Part shown: positions 1-10,064 of the stretch, piece after piece
Numbering within the stretch: position 1 is the stretch's first letter
How the letters are laid out: each line of letters begins with the position of its first letter
Source: Phocaeicola dorei
Lineage (GTDB): Bacteria > Bacteroidota > Bacteroidia > Bacteroidales > Bacteroidaceae
Direction of reading: 5' to 3'
DNA length: 64,000 bases
NCBI RefSeq assembly: GCF_013009555.1
Contig: NZ_CP046176.1
Span: 4,991,501-5,055,500 of the forward strand
Program-made: the position numbers and the translations under genes
The notes under the pieces: generated by a model
Seen by the model: the letters and a program-made list of their open reading frames with translations, nothing else
Database searches by the model: none
Told to the model about the DNA's origin: nothing

Positions 1-200
1 ACAGTGCCTTTATCCAACGTTTCAGAAGTAAGCAGCACATTCGTTGTATTTCCAGACGCTGTGACCGAAGATGCAATAACATACTCACCTTTAGCCTCGG
101 TACCCGAACCGTAATCCGGCTCATTATCCGTACATGCACTCAACACCATTCCTACTATGGCAATAGCAACAAATCCATTCAAAAAGAAAACTTTCTTCAT
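1..200 (-). CDS. Partial lipoprotein, DUF4374-like (N-terminal 66 residues)
   Basis: The reading frame opens with ATG at 200 and runs off the left edge of the window, so only the N-terminus is seen. Residues 1-23 form a lipoprotein signal ending in a lipobox (LSAC), followed by an acidic linker (TDNEPDYG) and the start of a beta-rich domain ([15 protein letters not shown], then [11 protein letters not shown]). This opening resembles DUF4374 proteins, which in Bacteroides commonly sit directly after a TonB-dependent receptor in iron or siderophore-linked loci. It lies 54 bases downstream of such a receptor on the same strand and is probably cotranscribed with it. The family name rests on a short stretch and on context; function is unknown. 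Confidence 0.6.
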   Translation of the reverse strand, partial: MKKVFFLNGFVAIAIVGMVLSACTDNEPDYGSGTEAKGEYVIASSVTASGNTTNVLLTSETLDKGT

Positions 201-254
201 TTTATTCTTCTATTTAATTTAAAATCCAATTAATTATAAACTTTTTCCAATTCT

Positions 255-2642
255 TTAATTACCGAAACAAACACGCAGTTTACCATAAAAAGCCCGACCG
301 GCCTTCTGAAGACTAAAATTATCATATAACTTCTCATCTGTGAAGTTACGACATTCCAATGATACGTTATATCGTCCTTTTTGCAAACTATAAGAAAGGG
401 ATATATTGTGTGAGAATTGATCAGGTACCACATAGTCCCCCTTATTTGAGCCTATTCGGGAAGAATAATAAGTAAAGCTATGCAGATATTGATTATCATA
501 AGACACTGTCAACATATTGCCTTTCCTTCCTAAATCCCGCCAATAAAAAGTAACATCCGAATCAGCAAACATATAAGGCAGGTTCGGCATCCGTTCTTTA
601 TAAGCCAAATTTTCCGCACTGCTGGAAATAGATGTTTTCATATTGTCGCGTACATCCATTTTGGTAAAATTACCTCCTATACTCACCCAATTGCCAAAAC
701 CGTAACGAGCAGAAACAGTATATCCTTTCGTCAATACTTTACCGTAATTAATATATTTCGCAGCATATTTACCACCACTCAAATCCGCAATATTACGCTG
801 AATATAATCTTTCGTATTCCGATAAATCACTCCACCTTCCATATATACAGAATGCCTGCCAAATGTTCTGTTATAGCTCAAATTAAAATTCAAATTATCA
901 CTACTCTCAGGTTTTATACTGATATCTCCCATTTCCAAATCCTCATCTCCAAACATTTCTTCAATAGTAGGCAGACGATATGCTTTTTCGTATGACAATT
1001 TTGCCTGCAAACCGGATAGAATGAAATAAGTTCCCGCAGCTCCATACCCTATGGAATTCATGTTTCGGGTAGTACGGACATAATCATCCTGATTCGTAGT
1101 CGTAGCCATAGGACCTGCTACATACAAACTATAATATTTTCCAAACACTGAGAGGTTCCAATTATCAGACGGCATCAACCGATAGGATAATCCGGAGATA
1201 TTCTTATGGGTTTCTTTAGCGATGGCATCCTCCGATTCCACCTTAGCCAATAAAGAAGTATTAGAACGGCGGAAAGTATTCAACACATGATTAAAGGTCA
1301 GCATGTGTATTTTCGCCAGACGGTAATTAACAGTTAATGTTCCATTCCAATTGTTATTATCCGCCCGTGAATATTGATTGGATTGTTCACCGGGTGAGTT
1401 CATTAATTTCCTATCACCCAACCAATTGTACTTATATGAAGCTGTATCTATATTTGCCGTTGCATTTTTATTATAATTGGCAGTCAATGCCACATTCAGA
1501 CCTTTGATTAATAAGTCACGCTTATTATACTCCAATGACGGCATCAACGAATGTCCTTTACGATGTTTTTCCCCATAAACTATTTCCTGACGTACTCCGG
1601 TCTGTATCTCCTTATACATATGTGAATAAGTAAAGCCCAACATCAATCTGTCTACCCATTTCTTATCCACAATGCCAATCTTACCTATAACCGCCTCATT
1701 ATGATAGGTATCATTAAAGCGCTTAACACGTACCCTTTTATCTTTATCAATTCTTCCGGTTTCAAAGTCCTCTACCGGTGCGTCCACATGATAATCATTA
1801 TCCGAATAGTTTTGGAAAGCATTTATTTCATAAGTAAAGCCGTTTTTGAAAGTTTGTCCGAAATTCACATACGATTTATGCGTATTGAACGACCCGTATG
1901 AATAGGAGCCATCCAAAAACCAATTACGTCTCTTCTTATTGGTTACAATATTGATAACACCACCTATAGCATCCGTGCCAAATCCTACAGGAACCACCCC
2001 TTTATACACTTCAATCCTATCTGCAAAATTCACAGGAATATTATTTAAGCCAAAAGAACTCCCTACTCCCTCCTGAGGTACACCGTCAATAAATATCTTC
2101 ACATGTTTGCCACTGAAACCATCCAACATCAATTGCATATCCGAACCTACCCCACCTGACTCACGGAGTTTCATTCCCGGAGCTTTAGCCAAAGCATCAC
2201 TCAGATTTTTGGTAGAATTCTGGAACTCTTTTGTATCTACAGCTATCGCATTGAATGCGGAACGTTTCACACGGGAAACCCCGTTAGATACCACTACAAC
2301 TTCATCCAACTCAGTCACTGACGGGGCAATCATTACATTCATCTTAATCCTTTCTCCATGAACTAAAGTTATGGGCTTTTCTATAGTTTCATATCCTATA
2401 GCCGAAACAACCAGTGTATATTTCCCTGCCGGTGCATGAAGATGATAAATACCTTCTTCATTCGTTGTACAGCCATAAGTTGTACCCTTCAAATATACGG
2501 TCGCAAAATCTACGACTTCCTGTTTTTCTTTGGATATCACTTTACCGGATACCATTATCTTAGGTTGTGCAAAGATAGATATCGCTCCGATTATTAAAAA
2601 AAGGGATCCTAAACTAATCCTTTGTAACTGTCTTCTTACCAT
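255..2642 (-). CDS. TonB-dependent outer-membrane receptor with carboxypeptidase-like N-terminal domain
   Basis: This 795-residue protein has a signal peptide (about 1-25), a carboxypeptidase-regulatory-like domain (about 30-115, starting at SGKVISKEKQ), a TonB-box/plug region (LDEVVVVSNG, then IFIDGVPQEG and ADRIEVYKGVVPVGFGTDAI) and a beta-barrel to the C-terminus. It is shorter than SusC proteins and no susD follows, so it is more like a siderophore, heme or cofactor importer than a glycan importer. The downstream DUF4374-like lipoprotein supports an iron-type role, but the substrate is inferred only from context. The start is an ATG at 2642, just after a terminator that separates it from the upstream GH2 gene. 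A GAACTTTG box at 2681-2688 (minus), one base off the TAnnTTTG consensus, may be its promoter. Confidence 0.88.
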   Translation of the reverse strand: MVRRQLQRISLGSLFLIIGAISIFAQPKIMVSGKVISKEKQEVVDFATVYLKGTTYGCTTNEEGIYHLHAPAGKYTLVVSAIGYETIEKPITLVHGERIKMNVMIAPSVTELDEVVVVSNGVSRVKRSAFNAIAVDTKEFQNSTKNLSDALAKAPGMKLRESGGVGSDMQLMLDGFSGKHVKIFIDGVPQEGVGSSFGLNNIPVNFADRIEVYKGVVPVGFGTDAIGGVINIVTNKKRRNWFLDGSYSYGSFNTHKSYVNFGQTFKNGFTYEINAFQNYSDNDYHVDAPVEDFETGRIDKDKRVRVKRFNDTYHNEAVIGKIGIVDKKWVDRLMLGFTYSHMYKEIQTGVRQEIVYGEKHRKGHSLMPSLEYNKRDLLIKGLNVALTANYNKNATANIDTASYKYNWLGDRKLMNSPGEQSNQYSRADNNNWNGTLTVNYRLAKIHMLTFNHVLNTFRRSNTSLLAKVESEDAIAKETHKNISGLSYRLMPSDNWNLSVFGKYYSLYVAGPMATTTNQDDYVRTTRNMNSIGYGAAGTYFILSGLQAKLSYEKAYRLPTIEEMFGDEDLEMGDISIKPESSDNLNFNLSYNRTFGRHSVYMEGGVIYRNTKDYIQRNIADLSGGKYAAKYINYGKVLTKGYTVSARYGFGNWVSIGGNFTKMDVRDNMKTSISSSAENLAYKERMPNLPYMFADSDVTFYWRDLGRKGNMLTVSYDNQYLHSFTYYSSRIGSNKGDYVVPDQFSHNISLSYSLQKGRYNVSLECRNFTDEKLYDNFSLQKAGRAFYGKLRVCFGN

Positions 2643-2700
2643 GAATACCTATAATTCTAAATTCTTAATTTTTGGGAATGCAAAGTTCTATAAAAAGAAA

Positions 2701-2739
2701 GGGGGAAACAATCACCTGATATCGGTAATCTTTTCCCCC
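2701..2739 (-). terminator. Rho-independent terminator after the GH115/GH2 operon
   Basis: Arms of five G and five C (2701-2705 and 2735-2739), extended by A/T pairs and by a weaker inner stem, are followed on the minus strand by TTTCTTTTTATA. It lies about 70 bases past the GH2 stop codon and before the TonB receptor gene, so it marks the end of PUL B. Confidence 0.8.
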
Positions 2740-2808
2740 ATTTTACAGAATATATATACTACGCAATAGCTCTTTATAGGTATTTATGCAATAAACACGC
2801 TATCGGGT

Positions 2809-5649
2809 CTAGTTCCGGAAATCAAACCATAGCTTCATTCTAAAGCCATCATCCCCTTTATTAATTTTAATATAAGAAGCCTCTCCTCCTGTCCCCTGAG
2901 AGTTGACAGCCGGAATTTCAAATAAGAACGAAAGGTCTCCAGCAGGATATTCCTTTACTGATATTCCACGGCTTTCACGGTCACGCTGCTCCTCCGGAGT
3001 GAAGACGCGAAAGAAAATACCGTCAGTTTCCGAATAAACTGTCATCGGTGTTGTCTTTGATTGGAGTGTTGCCCAATAGAGATCTGCATGATACCCTTTG
3101 AATTCCGGATAAATAAGCTGATGATAATATTCTCCCGTCACCGTATTGTTGTAGTCCTTCTGCCAAATACCATAATTCGTTCCTTCGATACGGTTCTTCC
3201 ATACCCGGTAAGGACCTTTGCCTAACCAACGCATCCCACTGATGTTCTTTTCAGGAAAAGAGAATGAAAAACCGAAATTAAGAACCGGACGGTCAAAGTA
3301 TACACCGTCAAACTTGTTCTTTGCTCTGTAATTCAGCACTAATGCATCCATTCCAAGCAATCCGTCAGGTGCCATTCTCCAGACAATGGAGTCGGCCGCA
3401 CCTTTATATTTTACGGTATAAATGGCAGTATCACCTTGCATCTTTAGGTTAGCAGAACAGAAAAGCATCTTCATCCCGACCGGGAGAGGACCATCAGACA
3501 ATGGTATGATCTTGCTACCGTTCTTCACTTCTACCAAATTACCATTCGCTTTGTTGAATGTTGCTGTAACTCCATTCGCTATCAGTGTAATACTATTGTC
3601 GTCTGTCTGATATCTGGCAGTAGCAGTTGTTGTCGGTTGTAAATACCTGTATTCTATAAAGTACTTACGGTTATTCTTGATAGGAAACGTCCAATTACAT
3701 ATCATATCTCCCGCTACATTGTAGGCTTCCAATTCCAAGATGTCTCCATTGAAGAATTTCTCAGGCAAATCAAAGTGGGCTATCCCCTTCTCGCCAGGCT
3801 GAATCGCAGGTAACAGTACGCCGCCCTCCGCTAAGCAGATGGGGCTGTCGGACACCTGTGGAATAGGTAAACGCATTACCTTCCACTTCATCCGGCATTC
3901 GCTTAAGTTGCTGAATAAGTAATCGTTAGTTACATAAAAATCTCCTTTGAAAGAAGAAGTTATTTTTAATGGATGTATTTGAATGGGTGACCATACCTCC
4001 CGAACAGTATAAAAACTGCCTTCTTTTTCGCGATTTGCCCCCACAATACCATCGGGAGCATTAGGACCGTAAGTGTCCATTTGTCCGGTATCTGTACGGC
4101 GGACAGCTTCATCCACATATGCCCAAAGGAAGCCACCGGCAAAAAGTGGATTTGCCTTAAACTTTGACCATAGTCCTTTGAGGCCTGCACCCTGTCCACG
4201 GTCATAGAGGCCATGCAGGAACTCCGTCATCATAAAAACCTTATGCCCGCGTTCCAACCGATACATGTTATCCGTACCATTAGGGTAATGACGTGTATCC
4301 AAGCCATTGAAATCCGCCCACGGATGAATGACGTGACGTTTCTGCGGATCATAGTCGGCAAAACGATTGTCAACAGCAGTATTCCATCCTCCTTCGTTAC
4401 CATTTGCCCAAACAAAGATACACGGGTGATTCACATCACGAAATATCATCTCAGGCAGTAACTTTTCTGCTATTTCAGTGCTATAGCTATTCTGCCAACC
4501 ACATAATTCATTGAGATAAAGAAGACCTATGGAATCACACGCCTCTAAAAAATGAGTATCTGGTGGATAATGTGAACGCACGGCATTCATATTCATCTGC
4601 TTAATGAGCAAAGCATCCTTCAGACTGAGTTCCCGGCTGATTGTCCTACCTGTTTCCGGATCAAAGCAATGACGGTTAATCCCCTTCACTAAAAGACGAG
4701 TACCGTTCAGATATACGCCATCTTCAGGACGGAATTCAATGGTACGGAATCCTATGCGCTCCGTAATCTCGTGCACAACATCTCCTGTTGTGGAAAGAAG
4801 ACGCATCGTGAGCCGGTAAAGGTTGGGATGTTCAGGATCCCATGTCCTGATATTGTTCCAATGTGTGGTAAGTATCTGTTTCTCTTCCGTCGAAAGCCCG
4901 CATACCTGCCGCCCTATAGGAAGCTGTGAATCACAGGAAATGAGCGACAGTTCCAATTGTTGTCCTTTGGAAATATTTTTCAAATATACATCTGTGTGCA
5001 ACGTACCGTCAGCACGGGCATCCACCGCTATATGTTCTATTTGCGTGCGAGGCTTTGCCGTCAGATATACAGGACGATAGATACCTCCGAAAAGCCACCA
5101 GTCAGCCCGGCGCTCCGCTGCATTAACTGATTTATCAGCCGACTGCTTCTTCACCGTCACTTCCATCAAATTCGTTTTCCCGAATTTCAGTCTGTCCGTG
5201 ATATCATAAGAAAAACGATAGAATGATCCCTGATGAACAGGGCCAGCGATGACATCGTTGATTTTCACTTCAGCATCAGTCATAACACCTTCAAATACAA
5301 TACTTATCTGTTTGCCTTTCCAAGTGTCCGGAACATCAAAACAATGACGATAGATGCCGTATTCATCGCAAAAATCATGTTTCCTGTAGGCATCATATTG
5401 CTTTTCTTTCTCGTGTTCCTTATAAATATAATAGCGCCCGTAGGTATAGCCTCCAAAACCTTGCTGTTCCCAGCAAGACGGAACATCTATCTTGCTCCAC
5501 TTTTGAGAGTTCATACCTGAAGAGCACCAGAAATTCCACTTCACAGTATGATCCGGTCCTGTACCGGAAAGATACCTCACTTCTGTCTGTTGAGCTTTTG
5601 TCGTGCAAAAGCATAATAAAATAATGAACAGTCCAATAATTTTCTTCAT
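2809..5649 (-). CDS. Glycoside hydrolase family 2 (beta-galactosidase/beta-glucuronidase-like)
   Basis: A secreted retaining glycosidase of about 946 residues. After a signal peptide (MKKIIGLFIILLCFCTTKAQ) come a GH2 sugar-binding jelly roll (including WWLFGGIYRPVYL), an Ig-like domain and the TIM barrel. The predicted acid/base is E419 in WANGNEGGWN and the nucleophile is E476 in MMTEFLHG. A long C-terminal beta-galactosidase small-chain-like domain follows. ATG 5649 is preferred because it gives a normal signal peptide; ATG 5658 would add MNC. The gene follows the GH115 gene by 15 bases and is the last gene of PUL B. GH2 covers beta-galactosidases, beta-mannosidases, beta-glucuronidases and others; the exact specificity cannot be read here. 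A beta-galactosidase working after glucuronic acid removal would fit arabinogalactan (inference). Confidence 0.9.
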   Translation of the reverse strand: MKKIIGLFIILLCFCTTKAQQTEVRYLSGTGPDHTVKWNFWCSSGMNSQKWSKIDVPSCWEQQGFGGYTYGRYYIYKEHEKEKQYDAYRKHDFCDEYGIYRHCFDVPDTWKGKQISIVFEGVMTDAEVKINDVIAGPVHQGSFYRFSYDITDRLKFGKTNLMEVTVKKQSADKSVNAAERRADWWLFGGIYRPVYLTAKPRTQIEHIAVDARADGTLHTDVYLKNISKGQQLELSLISCDSQLPIGRQVCGLSTEEKQILTTHWNNIRTWDPEHPNLYRLTMRLLSTTGDVVHEITERIGFRTIEFRPEDGVYLNGTRLLVKGINRHCFDPETGRTISRELSLKDALLIKQMNMNAVRSHYPPDTHFLEACDSIGLLYLNELCGWQNSYSTEIAEKLLPEMIFRDVNHPCIFVWANGNEGGWNTAVDNRFADYDPQKRHVIHPWADFNGLDTRHYPNGTDNMYRLERGHKVFMMTEFLHGLYDRGQGAGLKGLWSKFKANPLFAGGFLWAYVDEAVRRTDTGQMDTYGPNAPDGIVGANREKEGSFYTVREVWSPIQIHPLKITSSFKGDFYVTNDYLFSNLSECRMKWKVMRLPIPQVSDSPICLAEGGVLLPAIQPGEKGIAHFDLPEKFFNGDILELEAYNVAGDMICNWTFPIKNNRKYFIEYRYLQPTTTATARYQTDDNSITLIANGVTATFNKANGNLVEVKNGSKIIPLSDGPLPVGMKMLFCSANLKMQGDTAIYTVKYKGAADSIVWRMAPDGLLGMDALVLNYRAKNKFDGVYFDRPVLNFGFSFSFPEKNISGMRWLGKGPYRVWKNRIEGTNYGIWQKDYNNTVTGEYYHQLIYPEFKGYHADLYWATLQSKTTPMTVYSETDGIFFRVFTPEEQRDRESRGISVKEYPAGDLSFLFEIPAVNSQGTGGEASYIKINKGDDGFRMKLWFDFRN

Positions 5650-5664
5650 ACAATTCATGCTACA

Positions 5665-8247
5665 TTAATAGGTTGGTTGAACTGGAAATACATAGAACAT
5701 TCTGTCTGGTTTGAAATCAATCATCCATTGATCTATCAGGACATGATCATCCAAAGCAGTGATGGATAAAGTATGCTTTCCTTTCGTCAATTGATGACCA
5801 GTTTCACGAACAGCCTGTCCACGGAGTACATTCTGTTTCCATCCTTCCGAACGAAACGGCTCTTTAATAGAACATATCCGAGGCTTTTCACCATCTATAC
5901 TAACACTGAAACGAATATCTCCTTTATCATTAGGTTGTGTCGGGATTACGGCAGTGCGCAGTATCGCCTCTCCATCCCATAAACAATCAAACTCAAAAGT
6001 AATTGACTTTCCCTTTGGTACGGAAACAGCATTCATACTATGTCCCAATGATTGAATCGTCACGACCCCTTTAGATGCGTTTGTATAATCGCAAGCATTA
6101 GAAACAATACAATGATCCTTAGCCACTTCCTCCAAAGGTAACGATTTTGGTCTTCTAAAAGAAGCATATTTCTCTATTTCCTTATCTGTCAGCCATATGG
6201 GAACTTCAGGCGGATAGAACACATATAAATCCCGCGGATTATGGCACATGGAGTATTTCCATTTGCCATCTGCCAGTTCATTGTTATAGTAATCTGTCAA
6301 ATCGCGGATTTCCTGGTAAGCTTTAATGCTTTTGGCACAGGCAGCCATTAATTGACTTTCGCGGGTCCATAAAGTCGTGTCGCAGCTTCCCGGAGAGATG
6401 CAACGTGCTCTTTGTGCCTCCAGCATCTTTGTGCTCATGGCAGCAGCGCCAAATACAGGATACTTAATTTGGGCAAAGAAAGCATCTTTGCGTTCCTGAG
6501 GAATCATTGGTTCCACTTCCGATAAAATCTCTTTAATGGCTTCATAGGATTCCAGATAACGATCCAGTTCGCCGCCAAATTCGGTTAAGCTAAAGTCCGT
6601 ATTTTTAACCGGAGACCAGCCTTTAGTATATTTTTTCTTGTCCAGCTCCACTTGGTTCCAACCCATAAATTCCGGTTTACGGATGCCGCACAGGCGATAA
6701 AACTCTAACATGGCAGGCAATAATTTTTCTCCTGCTTCTTTGCCAAATTCGCGGCAAAGCCAGCTCTTCTGATGCTCCACAAGAGTAGATGGAGATACGG
6801 AATTGATATTCCATGCCATATCCAGAAAGAGTTCCAAATCGTATGCCGCGGGTTTCAAATCGTGCACATTAACCACCCACAAACGGCGGGCATTGCAATC
6901 GTATGCCTGTTTCATTTCACTATAAATCAATCCCGGCTGGGTAGTGCATAACCACATATAGTCATGCGGACGCCCCCAATAACTGAGATGATAATACACT
7001 CCGGCACCTCCGTTACGCTTTTGCTGTTCCTTGTCACTTAAACGGGTCATATAGCCATAGTTGTCATCACACCATATCAAAGTGATGTCTTCCGGCAGTT
7101 GCAAGCCATTCTCCATTATTTGAAGCACTTCTTTATAGGGGACAAAAGCCTGGGGAATTTTCTCCACATCTTTATCTACATACTTCGATAATAACTTGCG
7201 CTGGTCGTCAATAACCTGTTGCAGTGCATCGGTCTTTTCCTGAAGGGTCTTGACCCCTTCCATTCCACTGTCGTGAATACCTCGCATACCCATGGTGTAG
7301 AAATTTTCATAAGGTCCAGCCTCTTTCAGCCGTTCTATCCAATAGGATTGTACCCCTTCACGGTTTGTTATGTAATTATAGTCACCCCGTTCATTGACTT
7401 TCCATTCACCTACATTATTGCGCATCATTGGCTCGCAATGCGAAGTACCGATGAGAATGCCGCAACTGTCAGCTGCTTCTTTAGCTCCCGGCACAAAGTA
7501 GAACGGAGTCGTAATTCCATGCATTCCCGGCCAAATAGCATTGGCACGAAGGCGCATCAGCAATTTGAAGATTTCTTTATAAGTACGTGCACCAATACGT
7601 CCTTTTATATCAGACGGTTCAAAGTTTTTCCAGCTCCAAGGCTGCAAGCTCCAGTCTTCATCATTTAAAAAGATTCCACGATACTCTACCGATGGACTCT
7701 GAAAAGTAGAATAATCAGCCGGAAGGGTCAATCGCTCTTTTCTCATCGGTGTCACATCTCCCCACCATACCCATGGAGACACTCCTGCCAAGCGGGAAAG
7801 TTCAAGTATGCCGTAAGCAGTTCCCCGACCGTCACTTCCTACAACCAACAACTGATTTTCTCTTATCTTTATAAAAAAAGCGTCTTTTCTGGCAACAATA
7901 CTATCCACCGGGATTCCGTCTTTACGGAGATCTCTTAGGATAGACTTGTTTTTATCCAACTGAATAATATTAATAACCGCCGTTCCGAAAAGAGTTTTTT
8001 GAGGTAATACCCCCGTCACCTGTTGCATGTCACCCTTAAACATATCCAGTGCTACCGCCACTACTGGAGAAACAGATCCAGGCAAGGAATAAGTAATAGG
8101 ACGTTTACCATTATACCAAACAAATTCTTTATTGGCAACAACCTCTCTTGTACTAGCTGCACAAATCACTACAATATGCACAAACAAAGCTACACTGGTT
8201 ATAGCCATAATCAATAATCGACTTTCCCTTTTTAATTTCACATTCAT
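5665..8247 (-). CDS. Glycoside hydrolase family 115, alpha-glucuronidase-type
   Basis: This 860-residue protein has an N-terminal signal/anchor (about 8-30), an alpha/beta domain, a large TIM-barrel-like catalytic region with conserved stretches (PSVEYRGIFLNDEDWSLQPW, GTSHCEPMMRNN, YTMGMRGIHDSGMEG, LIWCDDNYGYMTRL) and a C-terminal beta-sandwich (about 700-860). The layout and motifs are those of GH115, whose members remove glucuronic or 4-O-methylglucuronic acid from xylan or arabinogalactan side chains. It follows susD after a 97-base gap with a hairpin and precedes a GH2 enzyme, so it works on oligosaccharides imported by the SusC/SusD pair. The N-terminus looks like an uncleaved or late-cleaved signal, consistent with a periplasmic site. 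The GH2 partner and absence of any xylanase in the locus favour an arabinogalactan-like substrate over xylan (inference). Confidence 0.87.
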   Translation of the reverse strand: MNVKLKRESRLLIMAITSVALFVHIVVICAASTREVVANKEFVWYNGKRPITYSLPGSVSPVVAVALDMFKGDMQQVTGVLPQKTLFGTAVINIIQLDKNKSILRDLRKDGIPVDSIVARKDAFFIKIRENQLLVVGSDGRGTAYGILELSRLAGVSPWVWWGDVTPMRKERLTLPADYSTFQSPSVEYRGIFLNDEDWSLQPWSWKNFEPSDIKGRIGARTYKEIFKLLMRLRANAIWPGMHGITTPFYFVPGAKEAADSCGILIGTSHCEPMMRNNVGEWKVNERGDYNYITNREGVQSYWIERLKEAGPYENFYTMGMRGIHDSGMEGVKTLQEKTDALQQVIDDQRKLLSKYVDKDVEKIPQAFVPYKEVLQIMENGLQLPEDITLIWCDDNYGYMTRLSDKEQQKRNGGAGVYYHLSYWGRPHDYMWLCTTQPGLIYSEMKQAYDCNARRLWVVNVHDLKPAAYDLELFLDMAWNINSVSPSTLVEHQKSWLCREFGKEAGEKLLPAMLEFYRLCGIRKPEFMGWNQVELDKKKYTKGWSPVKNTDFSLTEFGGELDRYLESYEAIKEILSEVEPMIPQERKDAFFAQIKYPVFGAAAMSTKMLEAQRARCISPGSCDTTLWTRESQLMAACAKSIKAYQEIRDLTDYYNNELADGKWKYSMCHNPRDLYVFYPPEVPIWLTDKEIEKYASFRRPKSLPLEEVAKDHCIVSNACDYTNASKGVVTIQSLGHSMNAVSVPKGKSITFEFDCLWDGEAILRTAVIPTQPNDKGDIRFSVSIDGEKPRICSIKEPFRSEGWKQNVLRGQAVRETGHQLTKGKHTLSITALDDHVLIDQWMIDFKPDRMFYVFPVQPTY

Positions 8248-8279
8248 CAGTTATTCTACTTTAATTGATTTTTTTAATA

Positions 8280-8310
8280 ACGAGGATGCCATATATCATA
8301 ACATCCCCGT
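8280..8310 (-). terminator. Hairpin between susD and GH115 (attenuator or partial terminator)
   Basis: Nine-base arms (8280-8288 and 8302-8310, one G-U pair) flank a 13-base loop. The minus-strand sequence after it is A/T-rich but not a clean U-run. Hairpins directly after susD often reduce expression of downstream enzyme genes relative to susCD; that role is inferred here. Confidence 0.5.
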
Positions 8311-8344
8311 CCTAAACACATCTCAATACTATCTAATCACCTTA

Positions 8345-10042
8345 CTAATACCCTGGATTCTGATCTTCAGCACTCATCAACTCATTCGCATCAATCGCCG
8401 CCTGAGGAATAGGACGAAGTAATTTCTTTCCAATCATTTGTGCGGCCCGCCCTTTTATCTGAGGATTATATAAATCATTATACTCCACCAATTTCTGTGT
8501 ACGTCTTAAATCAATCCATCGAGATCCCTGTCCAAATAACTCACAAGCACGTTCTTTTAAAATAACATCCACATTTATTTCAGTTACCGCATCAAGCCGT
8601 GCACGTCGGCGCACTTCATTCAAACGAAGCAAAGCATTTCCCTTATCACCAGCTTTTAAATAAGCCTCTGCTGCTACCAAATAAATCTCAGGAAGCGTAA
8701 TAATATGTACATCACGATAATCTGTTTTATTAGAATAACTAGCAGTATTAGAATCATCAAATTTACGACAAGGAGCGCCCCCATAAGAATAGGTTACAAA
8801 TTCCTCATAATCAATTTCTCCAGGCATATATTCTTGAGGATCCCGTGTATGATCAGACATCGGTAGTATCCATGTATTTTTACGATTTTCAGGATCAAGA
8901 GCTTTCCATGCATCGATATCTTCTTCTGTTTCATACCATGCCGGATAGTAACGTTTCAAAGGAATTCCTATAAAAGTTCCACCATTCTTATACCAATCCC
9001 AATACCAATAAGCGGATGCAGTAACAATATCAGGTAACTCCTTCATAAACGTTACCCCATAGCGTATATCGCCTTTTTCAAAACACTGCAAAGCATGTAA
9101 AGTCGCAATAAAAGCAGAAGTACTCCCCTTTCCATGATCTTCTTGCCCCCCCATATGATTACAATAAAAGGAACTCCACGGATGCCCACCACTGACTGTA
9201 TTAGCAGCCGTAGCATAGTCATATTCCACATCCCAAATAAATTCTTCGTTATCATCTCCACTACAATCCGCTCTCCAAAGATCCTCGAAAGGAGTAACCA
9301 AAGCACGATTAGCTATCACGTCATCTGCTACTTGGGCTGCTTTGGCAAAGTAATCTTTTTTATCTAAATCCCAAGCTGCTGCTAAATAAGTTTTAGCTAA
9401 TAACGCACGAGCCGATTCAATACTTATACGACCACCACCATCCAAAGCGGTAGACTTTTCCATAGCTCCGGCAGCTATTACATTCTCCAATTCCTCAATA
9501 ATATAAGTGTAAACATCAACCACCGAAGATTTAGGATATCCGGTTTGAACATCAGCCACATAATCTTTCATCAAAGGTACCCCCCCGAAAGTATTTACCA
9601 ATATATAGTAATAATTCGCCGCCAATACTCGTGCCTCATCCACACGCCTGCTACGCAAATTCTCATCAATAACTGCATCCGCCGCATAATGTTTTATAGC
9701 ATAAGCCGCACGGATACCTTTATAACATGCCGTATAAAGCTCTTTCATCACACTGTTTTCAGGATTTAAAGTTTCATATTCATGCAACTCATCATTGATA
9801 TAATTACGCCCATCAGCATACATATCCGTACCTGCATTAAAATAAGTAGTATAACTGGATACTGCATAAACATCTCGTAAAGTACTATAAGCATTTGATA
9901 CCAAAGATTCAAAACCTGTCTTAGTCGAGAAATATTCTTTGTCCGTTACATTTGACTTATTATCTGTAGTCAGAAAATCTTCACAACTTGTAGTCAAAAC
10001 AAAGCCAACCAATATGACTGCCGTATATATATATTTTTTCAT
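8345..10042 (-). CDS. SusD/RagB-family surface glycan-binding lipoprotein (PUL B)
   Basis: A 565-residue SusD-like lipoprotein. The signal ends in lipobox LTTSC (Cys20), followed by the typical EDFLTTDNKSNVT start, TPR-like helices and the family C-terminus (EVRRRARL, RACELFGQGSRWIDLRR, LLRPIPQAAIDAN, ending QNPGY). SusD proteins sit on the cell surface as lids over SusC and capture oligosaccharides. The start is placed at ATG 10042: an upstream in-frame ATG at 10084 lies inside the susC coding region and would bury the signal peptide. It is 22 bases downstream of its susC partner, the standard pair layout. Confidence 0.95.
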   Translation of the reverse strand: MKKYIYTAVILVGFVLTTSCEDFLTTDNKSNVTDKEYFSTKTGFESLVSNAYSTLRDVYAVSSYTTYFNAGTDMYADGRNYINDELHEYETLNPENSVMKELYTACYKGIRAAYAIKHYAADAVIDENLRSRRVDEARVLAANYYYILVNTFGGVPLMKDYVADVQTGYPKSSVVDVYTYIIEELENVIAAGAMEKSTALDGGGRISIESARALLAKTYLAAAWDLDKKDYFAKAAQVADDVIANRALVTPFEDLWRADCSGDDNEEFIWDVEYDYATAANTVSGGHPWSSFYCNHMGGQEDHGKGSTSAFIATLHALQCFEKGDIRYGVTFMKELPDIVTASAYWYWDWYKNGGTFIGIPLKRYYPAWYETEEDIDAWKALDPENRKNTWILPMSDHTRDPQEYMPGEIDYEEFVTYSYGGAPCRKFDDSNTASYSNKTDYRDVHIITLPEIYLVAAEAYLKAGDKGNALLRLNEVRRRARLDAVTEINVDVILKERACELFGQGSRWIDLRRTQKLVEYNDLYNPQIKGRAAQMIGKKLLRPIPQAAIDANELMSAEDQNPGY

Positions 10043-10064
10043 ATCATTTACCTTTCCTTTGAAA

